NCBI GenBank assembly: GCA_024637295.1
Contig: JAGXFL010000009.1
Span: 112,105 to 176,104, forward strand
Origin: Sulfuricurvum sp.
Lineage (GTDB): Bacteria > Campylobacterota > Campylobacteria > Campylobacterales > Sulfurimonadaceae
Direction: 5' to 3'
DNA: 64,000 nt
Translations under genes and position numbers: made by a program
In this document: piece after piece, positions 41,129 to 48,756 of the stretch
Layout: the number at the start of each line of letters is the position of its first letter
Numbering within the stretch: the first letter of the stretch is position 1
Notes under the pieces: model-generated
The model's input: the letters and a program-made list of their open reading frames with translations, nothing else
What the model was told of the DNA's origin: nothing
The model's database searches: none

Positions 41129-41641
41129 AATTCGCTAAAATTCCTAACTGGGGCTAAAGAAACTGTTGCAACACAATCTCTTCCACAAGACAGTCAAAAA
41201 CAAGATGTTCTACCTCAAAAATCAGCCACATCGGAAGGCATATTTTTTGACAAAAAAACAGGACTCACCTGGCAGGACAACGAAGAGGCTAAAACAGTGC
41301 AAATAAATTGGCAAGGTGCAAAAGATTATTGTGAGAATCTAACTCTTGGAGGACGTAGTGATTGGCACTTGCCAACCAAAGAGGAACTCACTTCACTGTC
41401 TACTCTAGGATTTTACGGAGAGTATAATGATGGCTGGAAAGCGTGGTATGACGCCAATAAGGGTAAGCAAGTCAACGGTCTCTTCAACAATCCAACCCTT
41501 AAAAATACCTCGTTCGCCTATTGGTCTTCTTCTCTAGATGTGTCTGATTCTGCTAGCGCGTGGCTCGTTTTTTTCGGTAGTGGCCATACTCACCACTTTG
41601 CTAAGAGAGGTAGCGCTAACGTTCGTTGCGTGCGTAGGTAG
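40661..41641 (+). CDS. Secreted protein with DUF1566 (Lcl C-terminal) domain; DGR-like variable end
   Basis: A 326-aa exported protein: signal peptide (MVQKLLTVFISFSLLISSTVFA), an N-terminal domain (about 30-165; VLMPIIVSSEDMRLRGQMET, GDCDQTKCMQ with two cysteines, VAVAHVTKQDGGYFLSINIQ) shared with the 42504 gene, a short linker, and a DUF1566 domain (about 190-326; TGLTWQDNEE, WHLPTKEELTSL). The end YWSSSLDVSDSASAWLVFFG and VRCVRR is the classic C-type-lectin-like DUF1566 terminus. From Tyr287 on, 31 of 40 codons end in C or T, unlike the A-rich rest of the gene. Such domains are frequent targets of diversity-generating retroelements. The N-terminal domain resembles CsgG/LpoB-like periplasmic folds. 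Confidence 0.8.
   Translation: MVQKLLTVFISFSLLISSTVFAAKPTPSTQTTPRKQKLVLMPIIVSSEDMRLRGQMETALVEGLQEKYIVFSGDNVLQKQREAFAKESREAKGDCDQTKCMQNIAESFASELVAVAHVTKQDGGYFLSINIQNIFDEKVVYSKSLAYENQTAFQVINSLKFLTGAKETVATQSLPQDSQKQDVLPQKSATSEGIFFDKKTGLTWQDNEEAKTVQINWQGAKDYCENLTLGGRSDWHLPTKEELTSLSTLGFYGEYNDGWKAWYDANKGKQVNGLFNNPTLKNTSFAYWSSSLDVSDSASAWLVFFGSGHTHHFAKRGSANVRCVRR
41519..41641 (+). other. Candidate DGR variable region in the DUF1566 gene
   Basis: The last 40 sense codons end mostly in T or C (31 of 40), with invariant-looking WSS, AW, and VRCVR between scattered variable residues. This is what adenine-targeted mutagenesis of AAY codons would leave. No template repeat or reverse transcriptase is in the window, so this is a hypothesis. 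Confidence 0.4.
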
Positions 41642-41670
41642 ACAATGTTTTACTTTGCTCATTTGATTTT

Positions 41671-41698
41671 CTCCCGTCATTGTGAACGGATGTGATGG
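41671..41698. repeat. Extragenic repeat element, copy 1
   Basis: CTCCCGTCATTGTGAACGGA and the following TGTGATGG resemble TCCACGTCATTGCGAACAGA at 44101. The core CGTCATTGnGAAC with GATGTGA is like dispersed extragenic repeats known from many bacteria. It sits 30 bp after the DUF1566 gene stop. Confidence 0.55.
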
Positions 41699-41755
41699 TA
41701 AACTCGAAAAAGATTACGCTATAATTAAAAAATTTACATCCAAAAAGGGGAGTGC

Positions 41756-42043
41756 ATGCGTTTGAATGACTATGAGCATGAAGTTCTCATTAGACATTGT
41801 CGTACTGTGTTTCCAAATGGGCAGCTCTATCTTTTTGGGTCGAGAACGAATGATACGAAGCGGGGTGGAGATATTGATCTATTCCTAGAAATAGAGGATA
41901 AATCAAATCTATTTAAGCGGAAGATTTCTTTTTTATCCAAAGTAAAACATGATTTGGGTGAACAAAAAATTGATTTAGTATTTAATGAAGATTCTGAGAG
42001 ATTGATCGAAAAGGAGGCTCGTAGATGGGGGATTCTGCTTTAA
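41756..42043 (+). CDS. MntA-like minimal nucleotidyltransferase (antitoxin)
   Basis: A 95-aa MNT-fold protein. The catalytic motif is LYLFGSRTNDTKRGGDIDLF, i.e. GS-x9-DxD, complete with both aspartates. In MntA/HepT modules this antitoxin adenylylates the HEPN toxin. It overlaps the HepT-like gene by 19 bp and is preceded by a TATAAT at 41720-41725 and a purine-rich AAAAGGGGAG ribosome site. The pair lies between two paralogous secreted-protein genes, which suggests insertion. Confidence 0.87.
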   Translation: MRLNDYEHEVLIRHCRTVFPNGQLYLFGSRTNDTKRGGDIDLFLEIEDKSNLFKRKISFLSKVKHDLGEQKIDLVFNEDSERLIEKEARRWGILL

Positions 42044-42522
42044 TTTATCAGACTAAACTACTCAAAACATTAAACGAGAATTTTATTCACCTACGTCGAA
42101 TTCGAAATGCGTTTGGTGAACTTTCAAAATCATATATCTTTCCGGTTGGAATTGAAAATTTCAGAGAATTAATCGATAATATTCAACATATTGCTTTTGC
42201 CGATCAAGTTATATATCGTTTTTCCAAACTTCAAGATGCGATTGGCGCAAAGCTTTTTAAAGCATTTTTGCTAGCTCAGGGTGAAAATGTGGATAAACCT
42301 TTTTTGGATATTTTACATCAACTCGAAAAGCTCAATATTGTTGACGTAGAAGAATGGTTTGTTTTACGAGAGATTCGTAATGAAATTGCCCATGATTATG
42401 AGGATAATGAAGAAAATGCGATGAATATCCTCAATACAATCTTCGAGACAGTGGATGAGCTGGAGAAAATTTTAGTTACGATCCAATCGTTGATAGGTGA
42501 ACCATGGTCCAAAAACTCCTAA
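42025..42522 (+). CDS. HepT-like HEPN toxin
   Basis: A 165-aa helical HEPN-domain protein. The RX4HXY motif is visible as RNEIAHDY near residue 120; in HepT proteins this Arg/His pair is the RNase site and the Tyr is the site adenylylated by MntA. Its start overlaps mntA by 19 bp. The final residues (GEPWSKNS) and stop codon are encoded by the first 19 bases of the next gene, so the C-terminus appears to be supplied by the duplicated sequence at the junction. Confidence 0.85.
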   Translation: MGDSALIYQTKLLKTLNENFIHLRRIRNAFGELSKSYIFPVGIENFRELIDNIQHIAFADQVIYRFSKLQDAIGAKLFKAFLLAQGENVDKPFLDILHQLEKLNIVDVEEWFVLREIRNEIAHDYEDNEENAMNILNTIFETVDELEKILVTIQSLIGEPWSKNS

Positions 42523-42962
42523 CTATTTTTATCTTTCTTAGCCTTTTAATCAGTTCAGCCTCTTTGTCTGCCAAACCATTAGCACCCACTCCTAGAAAAC
42601 CAAAACTCGTACTCATGCCCATAATCGTCAGCAGTGAGGATATGAGGCTTAGAGGGCAGATGGAGACAGCTCTCGTAGAGGGATTACAAGAAAAATATGT
42701 AGTCTTTTCAGGTGATAATGTGTTACAAAAACAACGTGAGACCTTTGCCAAAGAATCCAAAGAAGCAAAAGGGGACTGTGACCAAACCAAATGTATGCAG
42801 GATATTGCAGAAGGTTTTGGCTCAGAACTCGTAGCAGTAGCTCATGTAACCAAACAAGACGGAGGGTATTTCCTCTCTATCAATATCCAAAATATTTTTG
42901 ATGAAAAAGTGGTCTATACCAAATCACGAGCCTATGCAAACCAAACAGCATTTGAAGTCATA
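42504..42962 (+). repeat. Diverged direct repeat, copy 2 (paralogue N-terminal domain)
   Basis: Matches 40661-41128. The repeat starts at the shared ATG of both genes and ends where the two proteins diverge. The MntA/HepT pair fills the space between the first paralogue and this copy. Confidence 0.85.
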
Positions 42963-44072
42963 GATCTACTCAGAGAACTTATAGGAGAGAAAAAAAGAAA
43001 TGAAACTACAACCTTTGCTCAGGTTGTTGTTACTCCTAACATCCAAGAGACGATATCTAAATCAAACACTTCTGACGTTGAGAGCACTCTTTGGACAGAA
43101 GTTCAATCGAGTAATACTGTAGAGGATTACACCATCTACCTAGACACTTACCCAAAGGGTAAATACATAACCTTAGCAAAAGCCCGTATTAAAAAGTTAA
43201 AAGACGATGCAATCGCAAAAGCAAACGAACAAGCCCAAGTCCAAGAACAACAATTATGGGACACCGCTCAGAACACTAATACCGAAAAAAGTTACAACCA
43301 ATACCTCACCAGATACCCCAATGGTAAATTCACCGCGCTGGCAAAAGTAAAACTTAATAAATTCAAACTCCAAGCTTCCAGCAAAGAACCCTTCCAAGAC
43401 TGCCCAAACTGCCCAAAGATGATCAACATCCCCGGCGGAGAGTTCATGATGGGGTCAAACGAAAGTAGTGATGAAAAACCGATCCATCGTATCAGCATCC
43501 CTGCGTTTGCAATGGGTGTTACGGAAGTCACCCAGGGGGAATACAAAGCCCTCATGGGAACTAATCCAAGTGACTTTAGCAGCTGCGGTGATACCTGTCC
43601 AGTAGAGGAAGTGAGCTGGGATGATGCAACTGCGTACGCCCAAAAACTCTCAACCCTCACAGGGCATACCTATCGTCTGCCTACTGAGGCAGAGTGGGAA
43701 TATGCCGCTCGCGCGGGAACCAGCACTAAATGGTACTGCGGGGATGATGAAAGCTGTGTAGACTCTATCATATGGTATAAAAACAACAGCAATAGTAAAA
43801 CCCACCCAGCAGCACAAAAGAGAGCCAATGCCTTTGGTTTATACGATATGAGCGGAAACGTATGGGAATGGACACAAGACTGGTACACAGACAGCTACGC
43901 CTCAATCACAAATGATGGAAGCACCAATACCACCGGAGAGCAAAAATACCGCACCCTTCGGGGCGGCAGCTGGGACGATAGTCCAGTTATTACCCGTTCG
44001 GCGTTTCGTGGTAGCGTTACGCCGAATAGTCGAGACAATGATGTTGGATTTCGTATCCTCAGGACCAAATAA
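42504..44072 (+). CDS. Secreted protein with FGE-sulfatase (SUMF1-like) domain; DGR-like variable end
   Basis: A 522-aa exported protein. It has the signal peptide and N-terminal domain (to about 160) of the 40661 gene, then two TPR-like repeats (LWTEVQSSNTVEDYTIYLDT, LWDTAQNTNTEKSYNQYLTR), then an FGE-sulfatase domain (about 305-522): MINIPGGEFMMGSNESSDEK, VTEVTQGEYKALMG, VEEVSWDDATAYAQKLS, YRLPTEAEWEYAARAG, MSGNVWEWTQDWY, LRGGSWDDSP. The cysteines needed for formylglycine synthesis are not in their usual places, so a binding rather than catalytic role is likely. In the last ~28 codons all 16 putatively variable codons end in C or T, a pattern fitting adenine mutagenesis. Confidence 0.85.
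   Translation: MVQKLLTIFIFLSLLISSASLSAKPLAPTPRKPKLVLMPIIVSSEDMRLRGQMETALVEGLQEKYVVFSGDNVLQKQRETFAKESKEAKGDCDQTKCMQDIAEGFGSELVAVAHVTKQDGGYFLSINIQNIFDEKVVYTKSRAYANQTAFEVIDLLRELIGEKKRNETTTFAQVVVTPNIQETISKSNTSDVESTLWTEVQSSNTVEDYTIYLDTYPKGKYITLAKARIKKLKDDAIAKANEQAQVQEQQLWDTAQNTNTEKSYNQYLTRYPNGKFTALAKVKLNKFKLQASSKEPFQDCPNCPKMINIPGGEFMMGSNESSDEKPIHRISIPAFAMGVTEVTQGEYKALMGTNPSDFSSCGDTCPVEEVSWDDATAYAQKLSTLTGHTYRLPTEAEWEYAARAGTSTKWYCGDDESCVDSIIWYKNNSNSKTHPAAQKRANAFGLYDMSGNVWEWTQDWYTDSYASITNDGSTNTTGEQKYRTLRGGSWDDSPVITRSAFRGSVTPNSRDNDVGFRILRTK
43971..44060 (+). other. Candidate DGR variable region in the FGE-sulfatase gene
   Basis: From W490 the protein reads WDDSPVITRSAFRGSVTPNS then RDNDVGFRI. Residues fixed in the family (W, P, RSA, R, P, GFR) alternate with 16 positions whose codons are all NNY (GAC GAT AGT GTT ATT ACC TTT GGT AGC GTT AAT AGT GAC AAT, GAT GTT), as expected if template AAY codons were mutated at A. 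No template repeat in the window. Confidence 0.45.
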
Positions 44073-44100
44073 GCGTAGTTTTTTGCCTTATTTAATTTTT

Positions 44101-44134
44101 TCCACGTCATTGCGAACAGATGTGACACAATCCA
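44101..44134. repeat. Extragenic repeat element, copy 2
   Basis: TCCACGTCATTGCGAACAGA followed by TGTGACACAATCC matches the element after the first paralogue (41671). It lies 29 bp after the FGE gene stop, so both paralogues keep the same 3' flank. Confidence 0.55.
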
Positions 44135-44150
44135 CTGGGAAGACATTCTA

Positions 44151-44179
44151 TTGTAAACACAATATTTTTTCGCTATAAT
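44151..44179 (+). promoter_or_regulatory. Sigma70-type promoter of rpmE
   Basis: TTGTAA (44151-44156), a 17-bp spacer and TATAAT (44174-44179) lie 85 bp before rpmE. The ~80-nt leader contains a small TCCGT/ACGGA stem. Confidence 0.65.
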
Positions 44180-44263
44180 TCGCATCCAACAATCCGTCCC
44201 CAGGTACGGATGTAAAACTCAAACCGATTGACGTACAACGCCGTCACTCACTAAGGTAATAGT

Positions 44264-44467
44264 ATGAAAAAAGAACTTCACCCTAATATTGTTGAATGTA
44301 CTGTTAACTGCGCATGCGGAAACACATTTAAAACAACCAGCACAAAAGATACATTTCGTGTTGATATCTGTAGCGACTGTCACCCGTTTTACACAGGTTC
44401 AGAGCGTCAAGTAGATACAGCTGGCCGTATCGATAAATTCAAAAAACGTTACGCACTAAACTCGTAA
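44264..44467 (+). CDS. rpmE: 50S ribosomal protein L31
   Basis: A 67-aa zinc-form L31: [20 protein letters not shown] and [13 protein letters not shown] contain the C+ cysteines. The start has AAGGT upstream. It leads an operon with rsmI 19 bp downstream, a usual order in Campylobacterota. Confidence 0.97.
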   Translation: MKKELHPNIVECTVNCACGNTFKTTSTKDTFRVDICSDCHPFYTGSERQVDTAGRIDKFKKRYALNS

Positions 44468-44486
44468 GTTAGGTAAGGGGAGGTCA

Positions 44487-45296
44487 ATGCTATCTCTCGT
44501 TCCTACCCCCATCGGCAACATTGCCGATATCTCTCTTCGTTCCCTAGAAATACTTTCAACCGCTGATATCATCCTTTGTGAAGACACACGTGTCACGAAA
44601 AAATTGATCCATTTACTCAAAGAACGCCATGATCTTACCATGCGTGAACCTCAATTTTTGAGTTTGCATTCGCACAATGAATCTGATTTTGTTGCCAAAT
44701 TAACCCCCGATTTTTTTAATGCCAATATCCTTTATGTAAGCGATGCCGGAATGCCTGGTATCAGTGACCCGGGACAGTTACTGGTGCGCTATTGCTTGGA
44801 TAATGGTATCGCATACGATATCTTACCGGGTGCGAATGCTGTGTTGAGTGCCTTTGTTGCCAGTGGTTTTTGTGAGACAAAGATGCTATTCTTTGGCTTT
44901 TTACCGCATAAAGGGCATGATAGATCCGCAGCTTTGCAGGAAGCTCTTTTTAATGGATACACGACAGTTTTGTACGAATCACCGAAGCGCTTAGATAAAC
45001 TTTTGCACGAAATTGTTATAGCGGCACCTGATCGCCAGGTATTTTTAGCCAAAGAGATCAGTAAAAAATATCAACGTTTTTACAAAGCAACGGCATCACA
45101 GCTTTTAAGTCAACTTACCGAAGAGATTCGAGGTGAGTGGGTTGTTGTGATCGAAGCATCGGCACATCAAGGGGGAAATCTAAGTGAACAGGATATCCTG
45201 GATTTAGATATACCTAAAAAAGCGGCCTCAAAACTCATCGCCAAGATCACCGGCGAGAATCCAAAAGAGTGCTATCAGCGACTCTTAAACACATAG
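44487..45296 (+). CDS. rsmI: 16S rRNA 2'-O-methyltransferase RsmI
   Basis: Methylates the ribose of C1402 in 16S rRNA. The 269-aa tetrapyrrole-methylase-fold protein starts LVPTPIGNIADISLRSLEIL and has CEDTRVTKKL, VSDAGMPGISDPG, ILPGANAVLSAFVASGF, FFGFLPHK, YESPKRL and AKEISKKYQRF, all diagnostic. The GTPase-like C-terminal helix is normal. It is preceded by GGGGAGG ribosome site and follows rpmE. Confidence 0.96.
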   Translation: MLSLVPTPIGNIADISLRSLEILSTADIILCEDTRVTKKLIHLLKERHDLTMREPQFLSLHSHNESDFVAKLTPDFFNANILYVSDAGMPGISDPGQLLVRYCLDNGIAYDILPGANAVLSAFVASGFCETKMLFFGFLPHKGHDRSAALQEALFNGYTTVLYESPKRLDKLLHEIVIAAPDRQVFLAKEISKKYQRFYKATASQLLSQLTEEIRGEWVVVIEASAHQGGNLSEQDILDLDIPKKAASKLIAKITGENPKECYQRLLNT

Positions 45297-45342
45297 AGAT
45301 ATAATAACTGTTCAAAAATATTTTTGAGCCAAAGAGAGCAAA

Positions 45343-46020
45343 ATGCTAATTTATGGAAAACAACCTGTATTCTATGCCCTAGAACGCCATCGAGATCGTA
45401 TTAAAACACTTTATTTGGCCAAAGAAGTGGATAAAAAAGAGTATTCCAGTTTGATGAAAATGGGATTTGAAGTAAAACGAATCCCCGAAAATGCAGCCCA
45501 ATCAATGGTAAAGGGGGGTAACCATCAAGGTTACATTGCTGAAATGTCTGCATTGGTCCCCTATGCCTCTCCTTTCTTAAAAAAATGTGAATTCATTGTT
45601 GTCTTGAGCTCGATTACCGATATGGGTAATATTGGTTCATTGGTGCGCAGTGCGTATGCATTGGGTGTTGATGCTATGGTGATTTGCGGTATCAAAGAGC
45701 CGAATTTTGAGTCCATTATCCGCACCAGTAGCGGTGCCGCCTTGGATTTGCCTTTTGTTATTATTAACAATATTCACGATGTCATGCATGAATTGAAGCA
45801 GTCAGGTTTCACGCTCTATGGGGCAATGGCAGAGGGGACAGATGTGCGCGAGACGACGTTTGCTTCCAAGCGTGTATTGATCTTAGGGAATGAAGGTGAA
45901 GGTTTGAGCGGACGAGTTCAAAAAGGGATGGATCAGGGGGTATCAATACGGATGACACATGATTTTGATTCCCTTAATGTAGGTGTAGCAGGTGCAATTT
46001 TAATGGAGAGAATGCGATGA
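45343..46020 (+). CDS. rlmB: 23S rRNA 2'-O-methyltransferase, RlmB/TrmH family
   Basis: A 225-aa SpoU-family enzyme; RlmB methylates G2251 in 23S rRNA. The N-terminal substrate-binding part begins MLIYGKQPVFYALE with NHQGYIAEMS, and the three SPOUT motifs are SSITDMGNIGSLVRSAYALG, ILGNEGEGLSG and SLNVGVAGAILMER. RlmB is the best call on the N-terminus and length, but TrmH-family specificity is hard to read. It overlaps the next gene by 4 nt (ATGA). Confidence 0.88.
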   Translation: MLIYGKQPVFYALERHRDRIKTLYLAKEVDKKEYSSLMKMGFEVKRIPENAAQSMVKGGNHQGYIAEMSALVPYASPFLKKCEFIVVLSSITDMGNIGSLVRSAYALGVDAMVICGIKEPNFESIIRTSSGAALDLPFVIINNIHDVMHELKQSGFTLYGAMAEGTDVRETTFASKRVLILGNEGEGLSGRVQKGMDQGVSIRMTHDFDSLNVGVAGAILMERMR

Positions 46021-46829
46021 ATACGTTTGAAGATTTACAGAGTTTAGGTGCCAATGTTATTCACGAGCAGACGCATATAGCACGTTCAAAACTTGAATTG
46101 GTATTGAATAAATCTTTTTCTTCTTTGACTCGTGTTCAATTTATGGGATTTATATCTATTTTAGAACGTGAATATGGTATCGATCTTACAGATCTTCGTA
46201 GTGAATACGATGAATTTATGCAAACACATCCGGATGTTGCCGTCCCAAAAAAATCGGTTATTTTACAAGCGCAGTCAAGATCCAGACAAAAGTGGGTCCT
46301 TGGAGGTATCTTAGCTATAGCATTATTGGTTGGTTTGGGATCGATGATACAAGGTCGATTGAGTATTGCTCCCTCAGAAGACATCATGAAACTTAGCAGT
46401 GCTGATGTAGAAGTTGCAGATGTGAATATGGATGTCATTCTTCCCGTAGAGACGAATACAACAATGGTTACACCTGTTACTGAGATGAATGTAACAGCAT
46501 CTAAAAATGAATTAAACGTCAGCGTAATAAAGTCGGTTACCGCGATTGAGAACGCTATAAGCATTAAACCGACAGTAAAAGTTTGGATGGGAATACTCGA
46601 TTTGACAACGGGTTCCAAATCGCAAGCAACAAGCATGGATCCTATTGTTTTGGATAAAACTAAAAATACACTTTACATGTTTGGACACGGCCGATTAGAA
46701 ATTGTAACCCCAGAGGGGACGAAAATATTAAAAGATAGAAATACGGTTTGGTTTACATATGAAAATGGTCAGTTGAAACAAATCAATGCAGCTGAATTCG
46801 CAGTTAAAAATAACGGAGCAACTTGGTAA
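46017..46829 (+). CDS. Single-pass membrane protein of unknown function, RodZ-like topology
   Basis: A 270-aa protein with a cytosolic N-terminal ~95 residues (helical, FEDLQSLGANVIHEQTHIAR), one membrane helix (VLGGILAIALLVGLGSM, about 100-117) and a Thr/Val-rich periplasmic linker leading to a small beta domain (KVWMGILDLTTGSKSQAT, GHGRLEIVTPEGTKIL, NTVWFTYENGQL). That layout and the final beta domain resemble RodZ, but the N-terminal helix-turn-helix is not evident. It is coupled to rlmB upstream and to a periplasmic protein downstream (TAATG). I cannot name it. Confidence 0.7.
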   Translation: MNTFEDLQSLGANVIHEQTHIARSKLELVLNKSFSSLTRVQFMGFISILEREYGIDLTDLRSEYDEFMQTHPDVAVPKKSVILQAQSRSRQKWVLGGILAIALLVGLGSMIQGRLSIAPSEDIMKLSSADVEVADVNMDVILPVETNTTMVTPVTEMNVTASKNELNVSVIKSVTAIENAISIKPTVKVWMGILDLTTGSKSQATSMDPIVLDKTKNTLYMFGHGRLEIVTPEGTKILKDRNTVWFTYENGQLKQINAAEFAVKNNGATW

Positions 46830-47464
46830 TGAAACTTTTCTTCTTGCTGCTACTGGTTGTTCTATCAGTCGCCGCAAAAGAGATAAAAAGTGAGATCCAT
46901 TTCAATATTACTCATGGTGGAATACTCTCAACAGTTATTATTGAGCGTGTTTTAGAGTCAATGGGTTTTAAAGTGAATATTTATCGTTTTAGCAGTACTG
47001 ATGAAGCGACTGAACTGGATATGACACTGTATGCCAAGAAACCATTTGATCCAAAAGCATTTGCCGAAGATCTGAGAGAGCATCAAATCTTGGCAGTTAA
47101 TGGGCAGCTAATCAGTAAACAATGGAAGGTAGAGTTAGATGCTTCTCAAGCGTTGTGGAATGTACCTGCTATAACTCAAGACGAAGGAGCGCAAGTCGAG
47201 CGTACGAATGCTGCCGCATGGTTTAGAGTCAATAAGACATTGGGTATTAGGGTGGAAGCGCCGTATGGTCAAAAATGGTATCCTGAGATTGCAGTTTTTG
47301 ACAATAAAATGGAGATTTTAGCCTCCATTAAGGAAGCAACATTTAAAGATGACATGACTTTTTTATTGCCTGAACACGCAATGTATTTAAAAGTTTCCAA
47401 TGCCAATGGAATGAAAATGCTTCGAGAAGGAATGTGGATAGAGTCTGCGAATAATGAACAATAA
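46829..47464 (+). CDS. Exported protein of unknown function
   Basis: A 211-aa protein with a signal peptide (MKLFFLLLLVVLSVAAKE). The body begins FNITHGGILSTVIIERVLES and has a strand-rich region with WNVPAITQDEGAQVE and EAPYGQKWYPEIAVFDN. No membrane anchor or cysteine. The track start 46823 is replaced by ATG 46829, which overlaps the upstream TAA and begins the signal peptide. Probably works with the preceding single-pass protein in the envelope; no family recognised. Confidence 0.75.
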   Translation: MKLFFLLLLVVLSVAAKEIKSEIHFNITHGGILSTVIIERVLESMGFKVNIYRFSSTDEATELDMTLYAKKPFDPKAFAEDLREHQILAVNGQLISKQWKVELDASQALWNVPAITQDEGAQVERTNAAAWFRVNKTLGIRVEAPYGQKWYPEIAVFDNKMEILASIKEATFKDDMTFLLPEHAMYLKVSNANGMKMLREGMWIESANNEQ

Positions 47465-47532
47465 TATCTATAAGCTTTTTAGGAGTCCCACTATGCTAGA
47501 ATTGCGCAATTTTTTTTTGACAGGTTGCAATA

Positions 47533-48756
47533 ATGTTTGATGAAATACAGTTTGATCGTATCAAGCGCCTCCCTAAGTACGTTTTTGCTGAGGTCGGTGA
47601 ACTTAAAATGGCGCGTAGACGTGCAGGTGCGGATGTTATTGACTTTAGCATGGGGAATCCTGATGGTGATACTCCTGAGCATATTCGCGAAAAACTGATT
47701 GAATCAGCGAAAAAAACAAAAGTTCATGGGTATTCGGCATCCAAAGGTATCCCAAAATTGCGTGGGGCTATTTGTGATTGGTACAAACGACGTTACGATG
47801 TTGATCTTGATCCTGAGACAGAGGCAGTAGCCACTATGGGATCCAAAGAAGGATACGCTCACTTGGCCTATGCGATTACAAATCCTGGGGATGTTGTTGT
47901 TGTACCTGATCCAACGTATCCAATTCATTCGTATGCATTTATCTTGGCGGGTGGTAATGTTCAGAAAATGGAGCTCCCATTTGATGAAGACTATAAAGTG
48001 GATGAAGATCTTTTCTTTGAACGTTTGGAACAAGCATTTCATATTTCATTTCCTAAACCAAAATATGTCGTTGTTAACTTTCCGCATAATCCAACTACGG
48101 CAACCGTAACGCCAGATTTTTATACGCGAATTGTTGAGATGGCAAAGCGAGAGCGTTTCTATATTATCAGCGATATTGCATACGGTGATTTGACGTTTGA
48201 TGGGTACAAAACACCCTCTATTATGTCGGTTCCTGGAGCAAAAGATGTAGCGGTTGAGAGCTTTACTCTCTCAAAAAGTTACAACATGGCTGGCTGGCGT
48301 GTTGGATTCTTTGTTGGAAATGCAAAGCTTATCGGTGCATTGCAAAAGATCAAGAGTTGGTTGGATTATGGGATGTTTACCCCGATTCAAGTAGCGGCGA
48401 CCATTGCCCTTCAAGGGGATCAGACATGTGTGCAAGAAATCACGGATAAATACGATCATAGACAAAACATATTGTTAGAAGCGTTTAATCGTGCAGGATG
48501 GCCGATGCGACGAAATCAAGCATCGATGTTTGTTTGGGCCCGTATTCCGGAATGTGCGCGTCATTTGGGCAGTTTAGAGTTTTCAAAACGTTTACTTGTG
48601 GAAGCCAATGTCGCCGTTTCTCCAGGGATTGGATTTGGCGAATATGGCGATGAATATGTACGTATTGCTCTTATTGAAAATGATAAACGTATCCGTCAAG
48701 CAGCAAAAAATATCAAAAACTTTTTGCAGCAATTTGAATGCAAGGGTGCCGAGTGA
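47533..48756 (+). CDS. Class I/II pyridoxal-phosphate aminotransferase (AlaC/LL-DAP-AT-like)
   Basis: A 407-aa PLP aminotransferase. The N-terminal KYVFAEVGELKMARRRAG, substrate loop SMGNPDGDTPEHI, cofactor region GSKEGYAHLAYAI, NFPHNPTTATV, ISDIAYGDLTF and the Schiff-base lysine in TLSKSYNMAGWRVGFF are clear. It belongs to the branch with AlaC and Campylobacter genes placed directly before hom, as here. Likely reactions are alanine or aspartate family transamination; a role in methionine/threonine/lysine supply is inferred from the coupling to hom (GTGA overlap). Confidence 0.88.
   Translation: MFDEIQFDRIKRLPKYVFAEVGELKMARRRAGADVIDFSMGNPDGDTPEHIREKLIESAKKTKVHGYSASKGIPKLRGAICDWYKRRYDVDLDPETEAVATMGSKEGYAHLAYAITNPGDVVVVPDPTYPIHSYAFILAGGNVQKMELPFDEDYKVDEDLFFERLEQAFHISFPKPKYVVVNFPHNPTTATVTPDFYTRIVEMAKRERFYIISDIAYGDLTFDGYKTPSIMSVPGAKDVAVESFTLSKSYNMAGWRVGFFVGNAKLIGALQKIKSWLDYGMFTPIQVAATIALQGDQTCVQEITDKYDHRQNILLEAFNRAGWPMRRNQASMFVWARIPECARHLGSLEFSKRLLVEANVAVSPGIGFGEYGDEYVRIALIENDKRIRQAAKNIKNFLQQFECKGAE

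Noticed and set aside
41642-44263. Template repeat of a diversity-generating retroelement next to the variable genes
   Set aside because: I read the gaps at 41642-41755 and 44073-44263 and saw no near-copy of either variable end and no reverse transcriptase ORF.
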